Below are positions 13,334 to 24,889 of a DNA stretch of 64,000 nucleotides, piece by piece. A program made the translations under genes and the position numbers. The DNA comes from Lotus japonicus. Lineage: Eukaryota; Streptophyta; Magnoliopsida; Fabales; Fabaceae. The DNA is taken from assembly GCF_012489685.1 (NCBI RefSeq), contig NC_080041.1:24727780-24791779 (forward strand), written 5' to 3'. Each line of letters begins with the position of its first letter. The first letter of the stretch is position 1. The notes under the pieces are model-generated. The model saw only the letters and a program-made list of their open reading frames with translations. It did no database searches and was not told the DNA's origin.

Positions 13334-13574
13334 TACAGTTTATGCCTTCGGGTACAGTTATGCCTTCGGGTACAGTTATGCCTTCGGGTACAGTTTATGC
13401 CTTCGGGTACAGTTATGCCTTCGGGTACAGTTATGCCTTCGGGTACAGTTTATGCCTTCGGGTACAGTTATGCCTTCGGGTACAGTTTATGCCTTCGGGT
13501 ACAGTTATGCCTTCGGGTACAGTTTATGCCTTCGGGTACAGTTTATACCTTCGGGTACAGTTTATATCTTCGGG
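13334..13574 (+). repeat. Tandem array of 18- and 19-bp units, 13 copies
   Basis: Unit TACAGTT(T)ATGCCTTCGGG repeats 13 times, seven of 19 bp and six of 18 bp, for exactly 241 bp. The last two copies have point changes. It is absent from the matching site of solo LTR copy 2, so it expanded in this copy. The overlapping open frames here are products of the repeat. Confidence 0.9.
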
Positions 13575-13997
13575 TAATTCGGACATCGACGGGGGATATG
13601 ATCGACCGTGAGGTTAGGATCGACCTGTTGATTGTCTGGCATAGCGGAGGGAAAAGTCGACCCGCAGGGTTAGGACTGATCCGGCTATGTCAAGGTTGTA
13701 AGTGACACTCGAGGGTTATGGTCGACACAATGCCAGTGTTAGGACCGACTCGATCGTGCCTAGCCTACTCTTTCTGGAATTGTCGAGATTTACGTTGCAT
13801 TGACATATCATGCACTCTAATTATATTCGTTGGGATTCGGATGAGTTGATGTTGATAAACATCGTTATGTGTTTAGAGGAGTTGATGTTGATAAATATCG
13901 TTATGTGCTTTGATGATTGAATTGTACTAGAGATTTGATAACATGCTATGTTTAAACCTTAGGGTAGACAATGCAGAACTTATATGTATATATACAA

Positions 13998-14024
13998 CAT
14001 ATATATATATATATATATATATAC
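13998..14024. repeat. TA microsatellite in solo LTR copy 1
   Basis: TA dinucleotide run of about 27 bp. Confidence 0.85.
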
Positions 14025-14391
14025 CCCTTATACTTTACCTGTTGTCTTGTATTCTCTATACTATATTCCGTAAGTTGACCCTTGCACGTGCTACCTGTGT
14101 TTGGGGGGCTTGTGTTGCTGACACTTGACCTATCCTTTTGGGATTGTACATTTTGCCTACGGGCGTTACACTTTTCTACTTTCCGTCACTGGAGGTTACT
14201 CGTGACGAGGTTGCTACTTACAACGGGGGCTGTATTTATGTTATATACTAGTTTTGTTATCTTTTGTTGGGAGTTTATTTCTTTCAGTCTTTGGTTCTAT
14301 TATCAAAAAAAAATATATATTCACGTTTTCCGCATTAAGTTTACTTTTGGTTACTAAAGTGACGCCACCGAAATCGGGGTGTTACAGTAGC

Positions 14392-15375
14392 AACAATAAA
14401 TCACTAAAAAACACAGAGGATTGGTAACCAGTTCGGTGCAACATCACCTACATCTGGAGGGCTTCAGCCCGAGAAAGATAATCCACTATTATAGAGAATC
14501 AAGTACAAAAAGGTCTTAACAGAACTGCCCCAGTTCCCAGCCTTTCTACCTATTCCTACATGTGGTTTATTACTTAGGTCTCCCCCTAAGTATGAGAACC
14601 CCCTCTCACTTTCTCTCACAATCACTGCCACAGTGATTCAACAACTCACAACTAGAGCAAAGATGATCTCAAGATCAAACACATATTTGAAGAGATTACA
14701 ACTCAACTAAATAAACCAACTCTAAGCCATATAATTATCAATGGAGGCAGTAGAGAGGTGTACAAAATAACAGAACAAGGACTCACAAAACAAAACCCTA
14801 AAAACCCAATCCTTGGGTGCCCAACGCACACTTTGCAACTAGGGTTAAGCCTCCTTAAATAGTCATTCTTCAGGTCTTGATATTCAATGGGCTTGCACGA
14901 AAATAGAGTCCACAAAACAAATCTGGAACAAATCTTTTAAACCAGTAACAAATCTTATCAAATAAGATTTGAACAAAAGATAACAACTTTCACAATTTAA
15001 ACCAAATCAACTCCTCTTCAACAGATTTGATTCCACTATATTATATTCCAGATAGCACAGAGAAGCTTCTTCAATAACCCTAACTTGATTATCACGAAAT
15101 CCATCCAAAGCTTCTAGAAAAATCAGCCAAACACACAGCAGATCCACAGGGACAAATGTCACAGCACGATGTTACAACATCTGGTCCCACATCTTGGCAC
15201 ACACATACATTAGCTAAAATGCAGACAACATAAAAAAAGGAACAACAAAACCCCCTTAGGAAAATCTAGTGAAGGAAAAAGAGTACAAAAGACTAAGCCC
15301 ACAATTTCTCACGATGGAAAACCCCACTAATACCAGGAAAGTCATTCGTCAGGAGCGACAACCACAATTTTTCAA
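14392..15375. mobile_element. Right part of a split LTR-retrotransposon fragment
   Basis: Continuation of the 10865-11014 fragment after the solo LTR insertion. It reads like a plant copia-type LTR/leader (CAGTTCGGTGCAACATCACC; GGAAAACCCCACTAATACC) but has no coding remnants, so class and limits are uncertain. Confidence 0.4.
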
Positions 15376-15870
15376 ACAGTTATACACTTGTCAAGACCAA
15401 AATCATTAATTTCAACTTTTTGAATTATAAAAAGTTATAAATTTAATAGAGTTAAATATTATATAGTAAAATTTGTTTTTTTTCAAATTTTGTAATCATT
15501 ATTTTCCTCTGTTATGCTTCTCAAGTCATTTTTACTTAATACGCACATACATTATACTTAAAGAAATAATTCAAAAAGAACTTTTTAAAAAATTTTATAC
15601 TTTTTTGTTAAAGATTATTTTGTTACATAATAAACACATACATTATACTTAATAGTAAATACCTAGATTTTATAATTTTATAAATATTATACCTAAATTA
15701 TTTATTAAAAAATATTATTTTAACATTGATTAATTTTAAATGTTAATATTTTTCATTGATGCAAAAGTTAAGTCAATTTTTTATTGTATAAATATCATTA
15801 TTTAACTATTTTTTCATGTTTATACACACACACATATATGCATATATATATATATAATCATTTATTTTAT
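15376..15870. other. AT-rich spacer
   Basis: Very AT-rich with no gene or clear repeat boundaries. Confidence 0.4.
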
Positions 15871-15871
15871 G

Positions 15872-16066
15872 AATTTCATGGTAATGCACCGTCAGTGTAA
15901 TTTTTTTTACACATGCATCCAATGATATGTTGCCAAATCAGAAAATGAGGTTTTAATTTAATTAAAATAAAAAGGAACATAAATGCATTTGAGCATGTGT
16001 CATTCACTTATTGGACGTCTGTGTAAAAATGTTTTACACTAACAGTGCACAACCATTAAACTCTTA
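15872..16066. mobile_element. MITE with GCACYGT.AGTGTAA ends
   Basis: Imperfect TIRs of about 30 bp: TGCACCGTCAGTGTAA on the left and TGCACTGTTAGTGTAAAA on the other strand at the right. No clean target duplication was found. A related ending is in the last intron of the sugar transporter near 60.6-60.7 kb. Confidence 0.45.
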
Positions 16067-16379
16067 TTTTATTTCTAAGAAGTTTTAAAGTTAATATATA
16101 AGTAATAATAAAAATTACAATAAATAACTAATTTTTCTTGTAACTGATGTAAAAATCAAGTCAATTTTACAAATTTAACTAGAAATAATACCCGTGCGTT
16201 GCACGAGTTGATTTATAATATTTTTAAAATTATATATAATTATTATAGTTTTGATAAATATAAATATAAAATATGTTTAATTATAAAATATAATAAATTA
16301 AATAATAATGGAGGTGAGACATTCATTGAATAGAATTAGAGTTCTCTAGATCTAAATAATTAATATTACTCAAATTAAT

Positions 16380-16865
16380 AATTGATATTTAAAAAAAATA
16401 TTGAAACGCAATAAAAATGAGAACAATCTTCTCATTTAGATAATTACATTGGATCACAACAAACCTTATCTGTTGTTCTCTACCACACCCTTGATTTACC
16501 AAAAAGTTCGTCACAGTGTTTCCCTCACGCAATACATGCACCACACCAACACACTGAATTACAAAAATCAGATGATCTATATGATTAAATACATTTTTCA
16601 ATTTCCATGACCTCCTATCTCCCCTAGACACTCACCCAACCACTAAGGAGGAATCACTCTCAACCACCACATTTGAAAATTTAAATTGCTGAAAAAATAA
16701 CAAAGCATGTAACACTACTTGAACCTTCGTCAAAAGCTCACAACAATCCAGTTCCTTTTGCAAAGTAACCACAAAACCCCGCCAATACCACTTACCATTG
16801 GGTTCCCTTTCGACGCCTCATCCACATTAAACTTCAAAATAGTGGCTGGCGGTTGCTCCCAATAC
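16380..16865 (-). pseudogene. RNase H-like (RVT_3 type) fragment
   Basis: The minus strand reads KFNVDEASKGNP near 16835-16800, then GIGGVL, then after stops VVVESDSSLVV and finally VVHVLREGNTVTNFLVNQG near 16520. These are the ordered landmarks of the plant RNase H-like domain: the first catalytic Asp in NVD, the Asp in ESD, and the REGNxxxxxLxxxG block, where the usual last Asp is replaced. Several in-frame stops interrupt it. It is probably a LINE or RNase H gene relic. Confidence 0.65.
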
Positions 16866-16869
16866 ACTA

Positions 16870-18764
16870 TTCGTGGCATCTTTGGTTTTCGTGGCCATTC
16901 GATACGCTCAAAGCCTCTAGCAAACTATTCCAAATTATATGGACAATCATTCCACTTCCCCTTGACCCACCAAACACACAAACCAAGCAATAGTCTCATA
17001 TATGTTCAACACAAACAACTTTATTATTAAATACGCATGCATTTCTCTGTAGTAATTGATATTAAATAATTAGCACTGAAGTAGACTTAAAATTTTATTC
17101 ATTTAAAAAATATAGAAAATCATTATGTGAATTTGAAAGAGATGAAATCAAGTAATAAATTTTAATATCTTAAATAAGTTATAAAGACATATTTTTACAC
17201 ATTATATCCACAATAAATTAATTTTAACTTTTAAAATTATAATAAGAAATGATTTTATTAGTGTAAAGAATTATTTATTAAATTTAAACTTATTAAACTT
17301 TGGTCATAGTTATTTTACTCCGTTATTCTTTTTCAAGTAATTTCTACTAATATATAATAGATCAAATATTATATTTAAAGAATTTTTTCAACGAATACAC
17401 ACATATTATAATTAATGGTAAATACCTATAGAGCACCACTTTTTTATTTAAAGACAACATTTTCTTAATTATTTTTTAATAAATATTATTTTATTATATT
17501 TAATTTTAACTCTCAATATTTTTTTGTGTATCAAGATATTACATAGTTTTATTTTAACTTTCTCCCCTTCAATTTATGATTGATAATTAATATTCTAACA
17601 TTTTTTAATTAATACTTATAAATATTTTTTTATAAGTAACTGAAATGTATAATTAATAGTTAATACAATTAAAAAATGGGAGTTTTTTATTATTTAATAT
17701 ATTTTCTATTTTTACTATTTAATATATAGTACAACCATATGATTTAATGTAGTTTTTTTTATAGTTGATGATTGTTTTCTTGAAATAAAGAAATAATAAA
17801 TGGGTAATGTAAAAAAAAAAACTCAAAATTTAGTTTATAATTTTATTATTTAGTATAGGTAGCTAAATTAATCTTTATATTTAATTTATTTAATAAAAAA
17901 TTATTACATAATTTAATTCAAAGGTTACATTATATTGGCATGTGTAAAGTCAAAAAATAAAAAGATTGACATGTTTCAAAAGTTACATTATATTGAATGT
18001 TAAATAGAAATTTAATTTGGTTAACTTCATTGTTTAATGTATTTAATACTTATAGCTCAAGTGAGCTTTACATATATATATAGATACTTAATAAATTAAC
18101 ATGATATATAACTTTAGTACTTAATTCATTTTTTACATGTTAAAAGTAGTAATAAGTTTTTTTGTTATTTTTTAAACACTTCTCAAATTATGATTAATAA
18201 CTAAATTTTTAAAATTATATTATTGTTACATTTATTATATATATATAGGAAAATTTTATATTGGTTTTTTTTGAAAGATATATAATCTTCTTGAATAAAA
18301 AAACACAAATTATAATTTTTTACATTAGTTATAAATATAAAAAATATTATTAACTATATAATATTGTTACTAATGTAAATTTATTAAATTTTTATTATTC
18401 TTCAAGTTTTGATTAATAATTAAAATTAAAATAATATTAATAATTAATTTAATATGTGAGAAATTGATAAGTTTAATTTTTTTTAATTAATATAATGAAT
18501 AATAAAGTAGATGTATTTTTTGTAAGTTTCTATTTTTATTATTTAATGTATTTAACACAAATGAATTTGAAGAATAATTAAAATTAAAATAATATTAATA
18601 ATTAGTTTAATATATGAGAAATTGATAAGTTTAATTTTTTTTAATTAATATAATGAATAATAAAGTAGAGGTATTTTTTGTAAGTTTCTATTTTTATTAT
18701 TTAATGTATTTAACACAAAGGAACTCATTTATTGCTTAATGCACTTAATACTATTGTTCAAGTG

Positions 18765-18790
<26 letters not shown>
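16870..18790. other. Extremely AT-rich spacer
   Basis: About 1.9 kb with no gene. It contains a 158-bp tandem duplication (listed separately) and the hairpin motif GCTCAAGTGAGC at about 18056. CCCGTGCGTTGCACGAG at 16191-16207, just to the left, resembles a Helitron-type end, but no full element can be delimited. Confidence 0.4.
18421..18736. repeat. 158-bp tandem duplication
   Basis: Two near-identical copies of about 158 bp begin at 18421 and 18579, differing by only a few bases, which suggests a recent duplication. Purely AT-rich; no coding content. Confidence 0.75.
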
Positions 18791-18795
<5 letters not shown>

Positions 18796-18802
18796 AAACC
18801 TA

Positions 18803-19345
18803 GGCTTAATTGCAACTTTGGTCCCCGACGTTTACCAATGCCACGATTTTAGTCCCCCACCTAATTTAATTACATGGATGGTCCCTGACGTTGTAGGTCG
18901 TGTGCAACGTTAGTCCTACCGTTTATTTCTTAATGGAGGAGGTTTACGTGGACGTCCAGTTTGAGAGAGAAAGGAGGTATGAGGAGAGAGGGAAGCACGT
19001 GAGTATCACGTGACCCTTATCTGAACCCATTATACCCAAACCCCTAACCTCCCTGGAACGAAGAAGGTAACGCGATTTAGATCCCTAGGGTTTCAGATTT
19101 GGGTATAATGAGTTCATATAAGGTTCACGTGAGTTCACGTGATACTCACGTGCTTCCCTCTCTCCTCAGATCTCCTTTTTCTCTCCAACTAGACGTCCAC
19201 GTAAGCCTCCTCCATTAAGAAATAAACGGTGAGACTAACGTTGCACACGACCTACAACGTCGGGGACCATCCATGTAATTAAATTAGGTGGGGGACCAAA
19301 ATCGTGGCATTGGTAAACGTCGGGGACCAAAGTTGTAATTAAGCC
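18803..19345. mobile_element. Mutator-type foldback element (543 bp)
   Basis: Inverted arms of about 240 bp starting GGCTTAATTGCAACTTTGG make up nearly the whole element. Perfect 9-bp duplication TAAAACCTA at 18794-18802 and 19346-19354. The 9-bp duplication and long arms point to a non-autonomous MULE. The centre carries CACGTG motifs in both arms. Confidence 0.8.
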
Positions 19346-19432
19346 TAAAACCTATTTAAGAAACAAAAAAAAGAATAAAACCTATTTCAGAAATGACACT
19401 AATGAAACATATAGATAGTATGTTATTAAAAC

Positions 19433-20267
19433 GAGGTTGTCTAAATAACCCTTGATAAAAATTTGGTTAAATCACCCTTTGATGAGGTGTTCGAATGATA
19501 TTCTAACATGTGCTTTTATAAATTACAACTCATTTAATATTCTTTTTATTTTATATTTTCATAGTACTCATTTTATTAAATAATCTATTTGCACAATAAA
19601 CCAATCAATTAAGATAATAACACATAAATCCTTTTAAAGAAAAACCCTAAGAATCCTTACGACATTTTGGAAGCTCTCCAAGCCCTGCCATTGTTTTTTC
19701 TACCTGCCATAGCCGCAACAGCACTAAATGGTTTCAAAATATTAGAATAATTGTCATATGGATCAACAATTAAATAATTTTTTTTAAGTTTAAGAAAATA
19801 ATAGTACAATTGGGTTATGTCTAATTTTCATCAGACCATGATCACCGCTCTGCAATTGTTGTAGCACTGCAACAGTATTTGAATATGGTATCAATCCTTG
19901 TTTCTTAAGTTTTGCACACTGAGATTAATTCCGACAAGACCTTATTGATTTTCTGTCACATCTCGTGAATTCCTTCAGTAACGAGGCCAAGAAGAAGAGC
20001 GGACAAAACAGATTCAGATTACATGGAAGAATTAGAGATTAGGTTTTCAATTGTTTCTTTAGGGAAAAGGAGTTACGTGTTATTATTCTAATTGATTGGT
20101 CTATTATGCAAATAGATTATTTAATAAAATGAGTATTATGAAAATATAAAATAAAAAGAATATTGAAATGAGTTAAAATTTATAAAAATACATGTTACAA
20201 TATTATTGGAACACCTCATCAAAGGGTGATTTAACCAAATTTTTATCAAGGGTCATTTAGACAACCC
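19433..20267. mobile_element. Mutator-type foldback element with unique centre (835 bp)
   Basis: Arms of about 210 bp (GAGGTTGTCTAAATAACCC on the left; AGGGTTGTCTAAATGACCC on the other strand at the right) with a perfect 9-bp duplication TATTAAAAC at 19424-19432 and 20268-20276. The centre (about 19670-20050) is unlike the arms and has a 37-codon open stretch ending near 20040 (FRQDLIDFLSHL ... RFRLHGRIRD) that could be a captured exon; I do not recognise it. Confidence 0.8.
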
Positions 20268-20276
20268 TATTAAAAC

Positions 20277-21049
20277 ACATTATTAATAAAACATATAAAC
20301 TAAACATGAAAATATGGGACAATTGGAAAGGAAGAAACCGAAGCAAAGAAATAAGGGTCCTACTCCTACCTACAGGGACCATTGAAGGTATGGAGAGATC
20401 AATGCTCAATCTCAAACAGGTTCACCTGCCTTCATTAAACAACTTTGAATTCACTTAAATGCATACTTCAACAGTGACCAGATTGAAAAAAACTTACATT
20501 ATTCTTGTTCATCTTTCTTCGTCACTCTCTCCAGCAAGTTTCCTCTGTTTAATGGGCCCAACCCACCTTGCGTTCCCTTCATTTATGTTCCCCTCTCTTC
20601 TAGTTTCAATCACTTCTCACATTTGTATTAGAGACACTGTCAGAAATTCAGAATCTACATATCTACCTTAGCTCTCATACACATTCCTTTATGGTCCTGC
20701 TATCTACCACTACCACATTACAGAAAGAAGCACTTAATTGAATATTGCTTTTTATGGAAGTTTTTTTCTATTTTTGAAACACTTTTATGGAAGTAAACTA
20801 TCTGAAAATATGAATCTACAAACTTCAATATGAAAACATGGGATGTAAAGGAGATATACAACGGTTATATATGCTAATTAAAGAGGTGTATTCTACACTT
20901 TAGTAAATGCTTAATGGTACGTAGATATAATATTAAATAAATTTGGTAAATTCTGTGGTATCTTGAATTTTTTTTGGTGTGGTACCCGTATTAAGTAATT
21001 TAATAAATTATTATCATGTTATTCAAGGTAAACACTACATATTTAGATT
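20277..21049. other. Intergenic DNA
   Basis: No supportable gene; the 70-codon frame at 20459-20671 looks random. Text near 20897-20945 recurs near 25671-25718, on the other side of solo LTR copy 2. Confidence 0.4.
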
Positions 21050-21786
21050 TTACTTGTAAGACCCAAGTTTTTAAGTTTTGGATAAGGGAATAAAATACAA
21101 GAGTTTATTGGATGAAATAAATTTATGAAGGAAAAGGTTCAGGAAAATTCAAGGATTGTATCGAAAACCGATAAGAGTTATAGCACGACTAACATTCGCC
21201 TAAACTTAGGTCGAAGACCCTAGTGAATAGTTAATTTATACTTTAGGACACGATGGAAATTAATTCCAAAAATATTCAGAGAAATATTAGAATTTCTCTT
21301 ATTCGTCTATAAACAAGTATTTCGACGCGAAACCCTGGAACGTACGAACGTCAAATTCTAATTCTCGGAAGTTTGCCGAAACGGAATCCCTGATAGTTCA
21401 AGAAACCTAAGATCGACGGACGATGAAGACTTTTTTCTATTCGGAGCTTCAAATGAAGATTCCACCCGCGTTCGCCTACTTCTCTCGTTATTTCTAATCT
21501 TTCTTCAGAAGGAAGTTTTCTCATCCGACATCCACTGCAAAAAGTAACTTATCGGGTAAAATAGTTTTACACCGACTTTGCGTTAGTCACCTAAGATACA
21601 AGGAAACCTTTGTTGAGTTTTGGAATTCTGTCGCCAAAACCTATCTTAGAACTCACGGAGAATGAAGCCGGAAAAATAGGAATCACTCTTATATTTTTAT
21701 TTTAACTCTATGAGTTAAATCCTCCGATATCTAAACAAATCTGTACCGGTTTACAAAATATCTTCTCAAAATATCTCCCTAAAATA

Positions 21787-22012
21787 TCTATTCGTTCTTA
21801 TCCAATTTTTGATAAATATCTATTCGTTCTTATCTAATCTTTGATAAATATCTATTCGTTCTTATCCAATCTTTGATAAATATCTATTCATTCTTATTCA
21901 ATCTTTGATAAATATTTATTCATTCTTATCCAATCTTTGATAAATATCTATTCAACCTTATCCGATCCTTGATAAATATCTACTCATCCTTATCTAATCT
22001 TTACAAAATATC
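21787..22012 (+). repeat. Tandem array of 32-bp units, about 7 copies
   Basis: Unit of 32 bp, AAATATCTATTCGTTCTTAT then CCAATCTTTGAT, repeated with increasing divergence to the right. It sits just upstream of the LTR TATA box and is absent from copy 1, so it expanded in U3 of this copy. Confidence 0.85.
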
Positions 22013-22109
22013 TTTACAAAAATATCTTCTCAAAAATATCTATCCATCCTTATCCATCCACCTAGTCATCCTTATCTAAACTTTGCAAAATATCTTCCAT
22101 TTCCTACAC

Positions 22110-22117
22110 TATATATA
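22110..22117 (+). promoter_or_regulatory. Putative LTR TATA box, copy 2
   Basis: TATATATA followed by a leader shared with copy 1 (CTCACCCATTTTCT; compare 11721-11728). Confidence 0.5.
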
Positions 22118-24493
22118 GGTTGTAAGCTAGAAAATGAAAATTTTGCAAAACTCACCCATTTTCTTTCCCCAAAACCGCGGCCAAGAGAGGAGAAGAGGAG
22201 GAAGTTGATCTTCGCGAATTCTTGCCCGTTTGCTTCACCGATCGTTGCTAATCGAAGACCTTGAGGTAGGTAAACTATATCTCTCTTCTGATCGTCGTTT
22301 CTGTCGACTTCTCCTAAGTCTTTCTGTGTCCAAACTTTTGAGGTTTTTGGAAAATTGTCCAAATAGCTTGATTTCTCTGTCTAAACATCTTCCCTACGTG
22401 CCCAAGAGCATTTCTGTCGGATTTGTTTTTCCGTAATATCGCCGGAGTTCCGCCGGAATCAATTTTACCTCAAATACCCATTTTGGGGCAAAGTCTCAAT
22501 CTTTTAGCTTAGAACTCTCGTTTTGGCTTAGTGCTAGTAGGATTAGTTGTCATAAACGTCGTTGTTGACGTCCCCATCCAATTTGTTTTTCAAAAATCCA
22601 GTTTTGAGATTCTGAGCTGAAAATAATGACCAAATTACCCCTATGTCAGTTTTCGATCCGAAAATTTTTCCGAGCTTAGATTCGCCTTAGTTACGACTAA
22701 TGATAACCTAGGAACCAAGTTTGATCGAAGAAAAATCGACCCTCCCAATTAGGAAAAGTGGCCGAGAGCTATACCAAGGGGGGGAGGAAATCCGACTTTT
22801 TCAAAAACTTGTCCTAACGCGTTAGATTGTCGTACCACGGAGTTGTAGTGTTCCGTGTGACCCTAGGACTTATTGTTTGCTGAGTTTCTGACTCATTGTG
22901 ATTGATTTCTGTGAAATTGCTTTAAGGTTCGTTTGAGGAATTCGGAGGACTTGAGGAGGAAGATCGTGAAGGAAAGTTCAAGGAGCGAGCTGGAAAATCA
23001 ACAGGTGAGGGCTACTCTCTGAATTACTAGATAATGCTTTAGGTGTCGACGAATTCGACTTGATTTATGTGTTAAGCACTTAATTGCTAAATGTCTGAAA
23101 TGATTTCTGAGGCTTCGGCTGATCTTGTTGAGTACTTGATGCCATGATATTGTGTGCTAAATGATTCACATGTTATGTGCTAAATGGTTAATCTAGGATG
23201 TGTTGGAATATGCTGTTTATGGTTATTGATTGAGCTGATTTATGCTATTCCACTTATAACTGTGATTCTGAGGAGTGAGGATTGCAGGCAAGTCATGCCG
23301 AATTTTTATGAGATTTTTGAGAGAGTTTGAAAGGACGAACGAAGTTCGGACCTTGTTATGTCTTAATGGATCGAGACCTTCTCAGGGAATTATTTGGGAT
23401 TATGGGATCCCTGAAACTCATAGGAATGTTATAAGACTAAAAGAAACCTATTTTCTCAAGGAAAATTCATAAGACATTAATCAAACTCTAAACCCCTTGA
23501 ACAATGATAACAACCTTAGATAAGAGCTTAGAGCCTGAATATTAGTCTTGAAAATATGAGAAGTGTCGTCGAGTCCAAGTTTTGAGGAAATTTATAAGTT
23601 TCTGAGTATGTTGATACTCTTTTCGCTCGATGAGCAGTTTAATGTTTGGCTATCTAAAGTTTAGCCGGAAACTATGAGTTTCCAAGTACTTCGGTACCTT
23701 TTCGCTCGATGAGCAGTTTATTGTTTGGCTATCTAAAGTTTAGCCGGGAACCATGAGTTCCAGAGTATATTCCTTCTTCTTTTGATTAATTCATTTTGTC
23801 GCAGAATCGACATTTACCTTAGGGTATTCTTTTAGAGACATTAAGTTAGTTAGAACACGTGGCGACGTGTCGAGTGAGGTCGGAGACGTTGTTTGGCTAA
23901 ATACTTGCATTCATGCACTCATTTTGAGGTTAATACACTGCGGATACCGGACCTCAGTGGATTCCAAAATGGTCATAAGACCCGGATTTCCATATTTAGG
24001 ACACTACGGTGGTCCTTAATAGCAGACGGAATGGCAGACCTACGGGTTCACTGCTGATCTGACTACTTTTGTGTGGTGTAAGAGGCGCCCGAGCGGAATG
24101 GTCCCACTATGGCCGGTGTTAGGGCTGACTCGATGGTGTCCATCCTTCTTCCGGAATGCATCTTGTCAACCAGCATTGCATTTCATGCAACATACATACT
24201 GACTTAGTTGCTGAGTGTGATTGGTACTTGTTAATCCTATTTGATGCATGCTATTTGTTATTATCGTCTTTTATATTCATTGTGATACATGCAACCCTAG
24301 GAAGTTATCCCTAAACTTATAAGCCTGAGAGGCTAAATAATTATTATCCTATATATCTGGTTTTATTAATTATATAATTCTTTGGAGTTGACCCTCGCAT
24401 CTTCTGTGTGCGTTTGGGCGGACTACGCCATTGTGAGTCGAGTATGGCGGACTGGTACGAGACGGTCGTCCCTTCGGGGGGACCAGGTTTGAG

Positions 24494-24889
24494 ATGTTAG
24501 ACCAAGACACCCCGGGCTCATGGGTGGTCGACCCCGCCGGCCACCGAGCTATCTATTCGGGGCGAATAATTGAGGATCGCATTGACCAAATGCCAAGCCT
24601 GACGCACGGAGTTTGGAGGCACTACATCGTCAGCTTCAACTTGCCACCAGGTGTACATTGCGGACCTGGACTGGGGGTACCACCACCACCGTCGCCTTCG
24701 GACGACGAGGACCCCTCTGAGGAGGTGCCTGTGGGAGGGACTTCTTCAGGCACTAGTTCACCCACTGTCGCGGCTGCTGTTGACTTGGGATCGGGTGCAG
24801 AACCCGCGCAACCAGCTGTGGAGACCGATGCAGTCATCGACATAGTCGTCTTGGATTCAGATTCAGACGACGATCTTGGGGATGCATAG
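24494..24889 (+). CDS. LTR-embedded ORF, 131 codons, unknown function
   Basis: ATG at 24494, but the frame is open back to 24437 and the conserved block begins before the ATG (TRFEMLDQ), so the true start may be upstream or by splicing. The N-terminal part holds DQDTPGSWVVD and GRIIEDRID, which match a minus-strand ORF in the related LTR-like block at 5769-5960. The C-terminal half is Pro/Ser/acidic and ends in a run of Asp and Ser (DSDSDDDLGDA). It lies in the R-U5 part of solo LTR copy 2 and is deleted from copy 1. Not a gag, protease, RT or integrase motif I can recognise. It could be a relic of a coding region taken into the LTR, or a true LTR-encoded peptide. Confidence 0.45.
   Translation: MLDQDTPGSWVVDPAGHRAIYSGRIIEDRIDQMPSLTHGVWRHYIVSFNLPPGVHCGPGLGVPPPPSPSDDEDPSEEVPVGGTSSGTSSPTVAAAVDLGSGAEPAQPAVETDAVIDIVVLDSDSDDDLGDA

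Larger units (their letters stand above)
11015..14386 (+). mobile_element. Solo LTR, copy 1 (3372 bp)
   Basis: Runs TGTAAGACCCAAG ... GGGGTGTTACA with TG/CA ends and a perfect 5-bp duplication GTAGC at 11010-11014 and 14387-14391. There is no primer-binding site, internal domain or second LTR, so it is a solo LTR. It is colinear with copy 2 at 21055-25349, including the shared start, a TATA box and the final 45 bp, but lacks about 640 bp that hold the ORF in copy 2. It has instead a private 18/19-bp tandem array (13334-13574). Length and end motif suggest a Ty3/gypsy element with very long LTRs (Tat/Ogre-like); class is inferred. Confidence 0.8.

Noticed and set aside
13334..13574. CRISPR-like array
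   Set aside because: Units are contiguous 18/19-bp tandem copies without spacers, in plant nuclear LTR DNA.
13316..13705. Overlapping 129- and 89-codon frames in the 18/19-bp array
   Set aside because: They arise because the repeat lacks stops; all three phases read the same words.
24622..24843. 73-codon antisense frame over the LTR ORF
   Set aside because: Shadow of a GC-rich Ser/Pro/acidic coding stretch on the plus strand; no supporting homologue in the other LTR.
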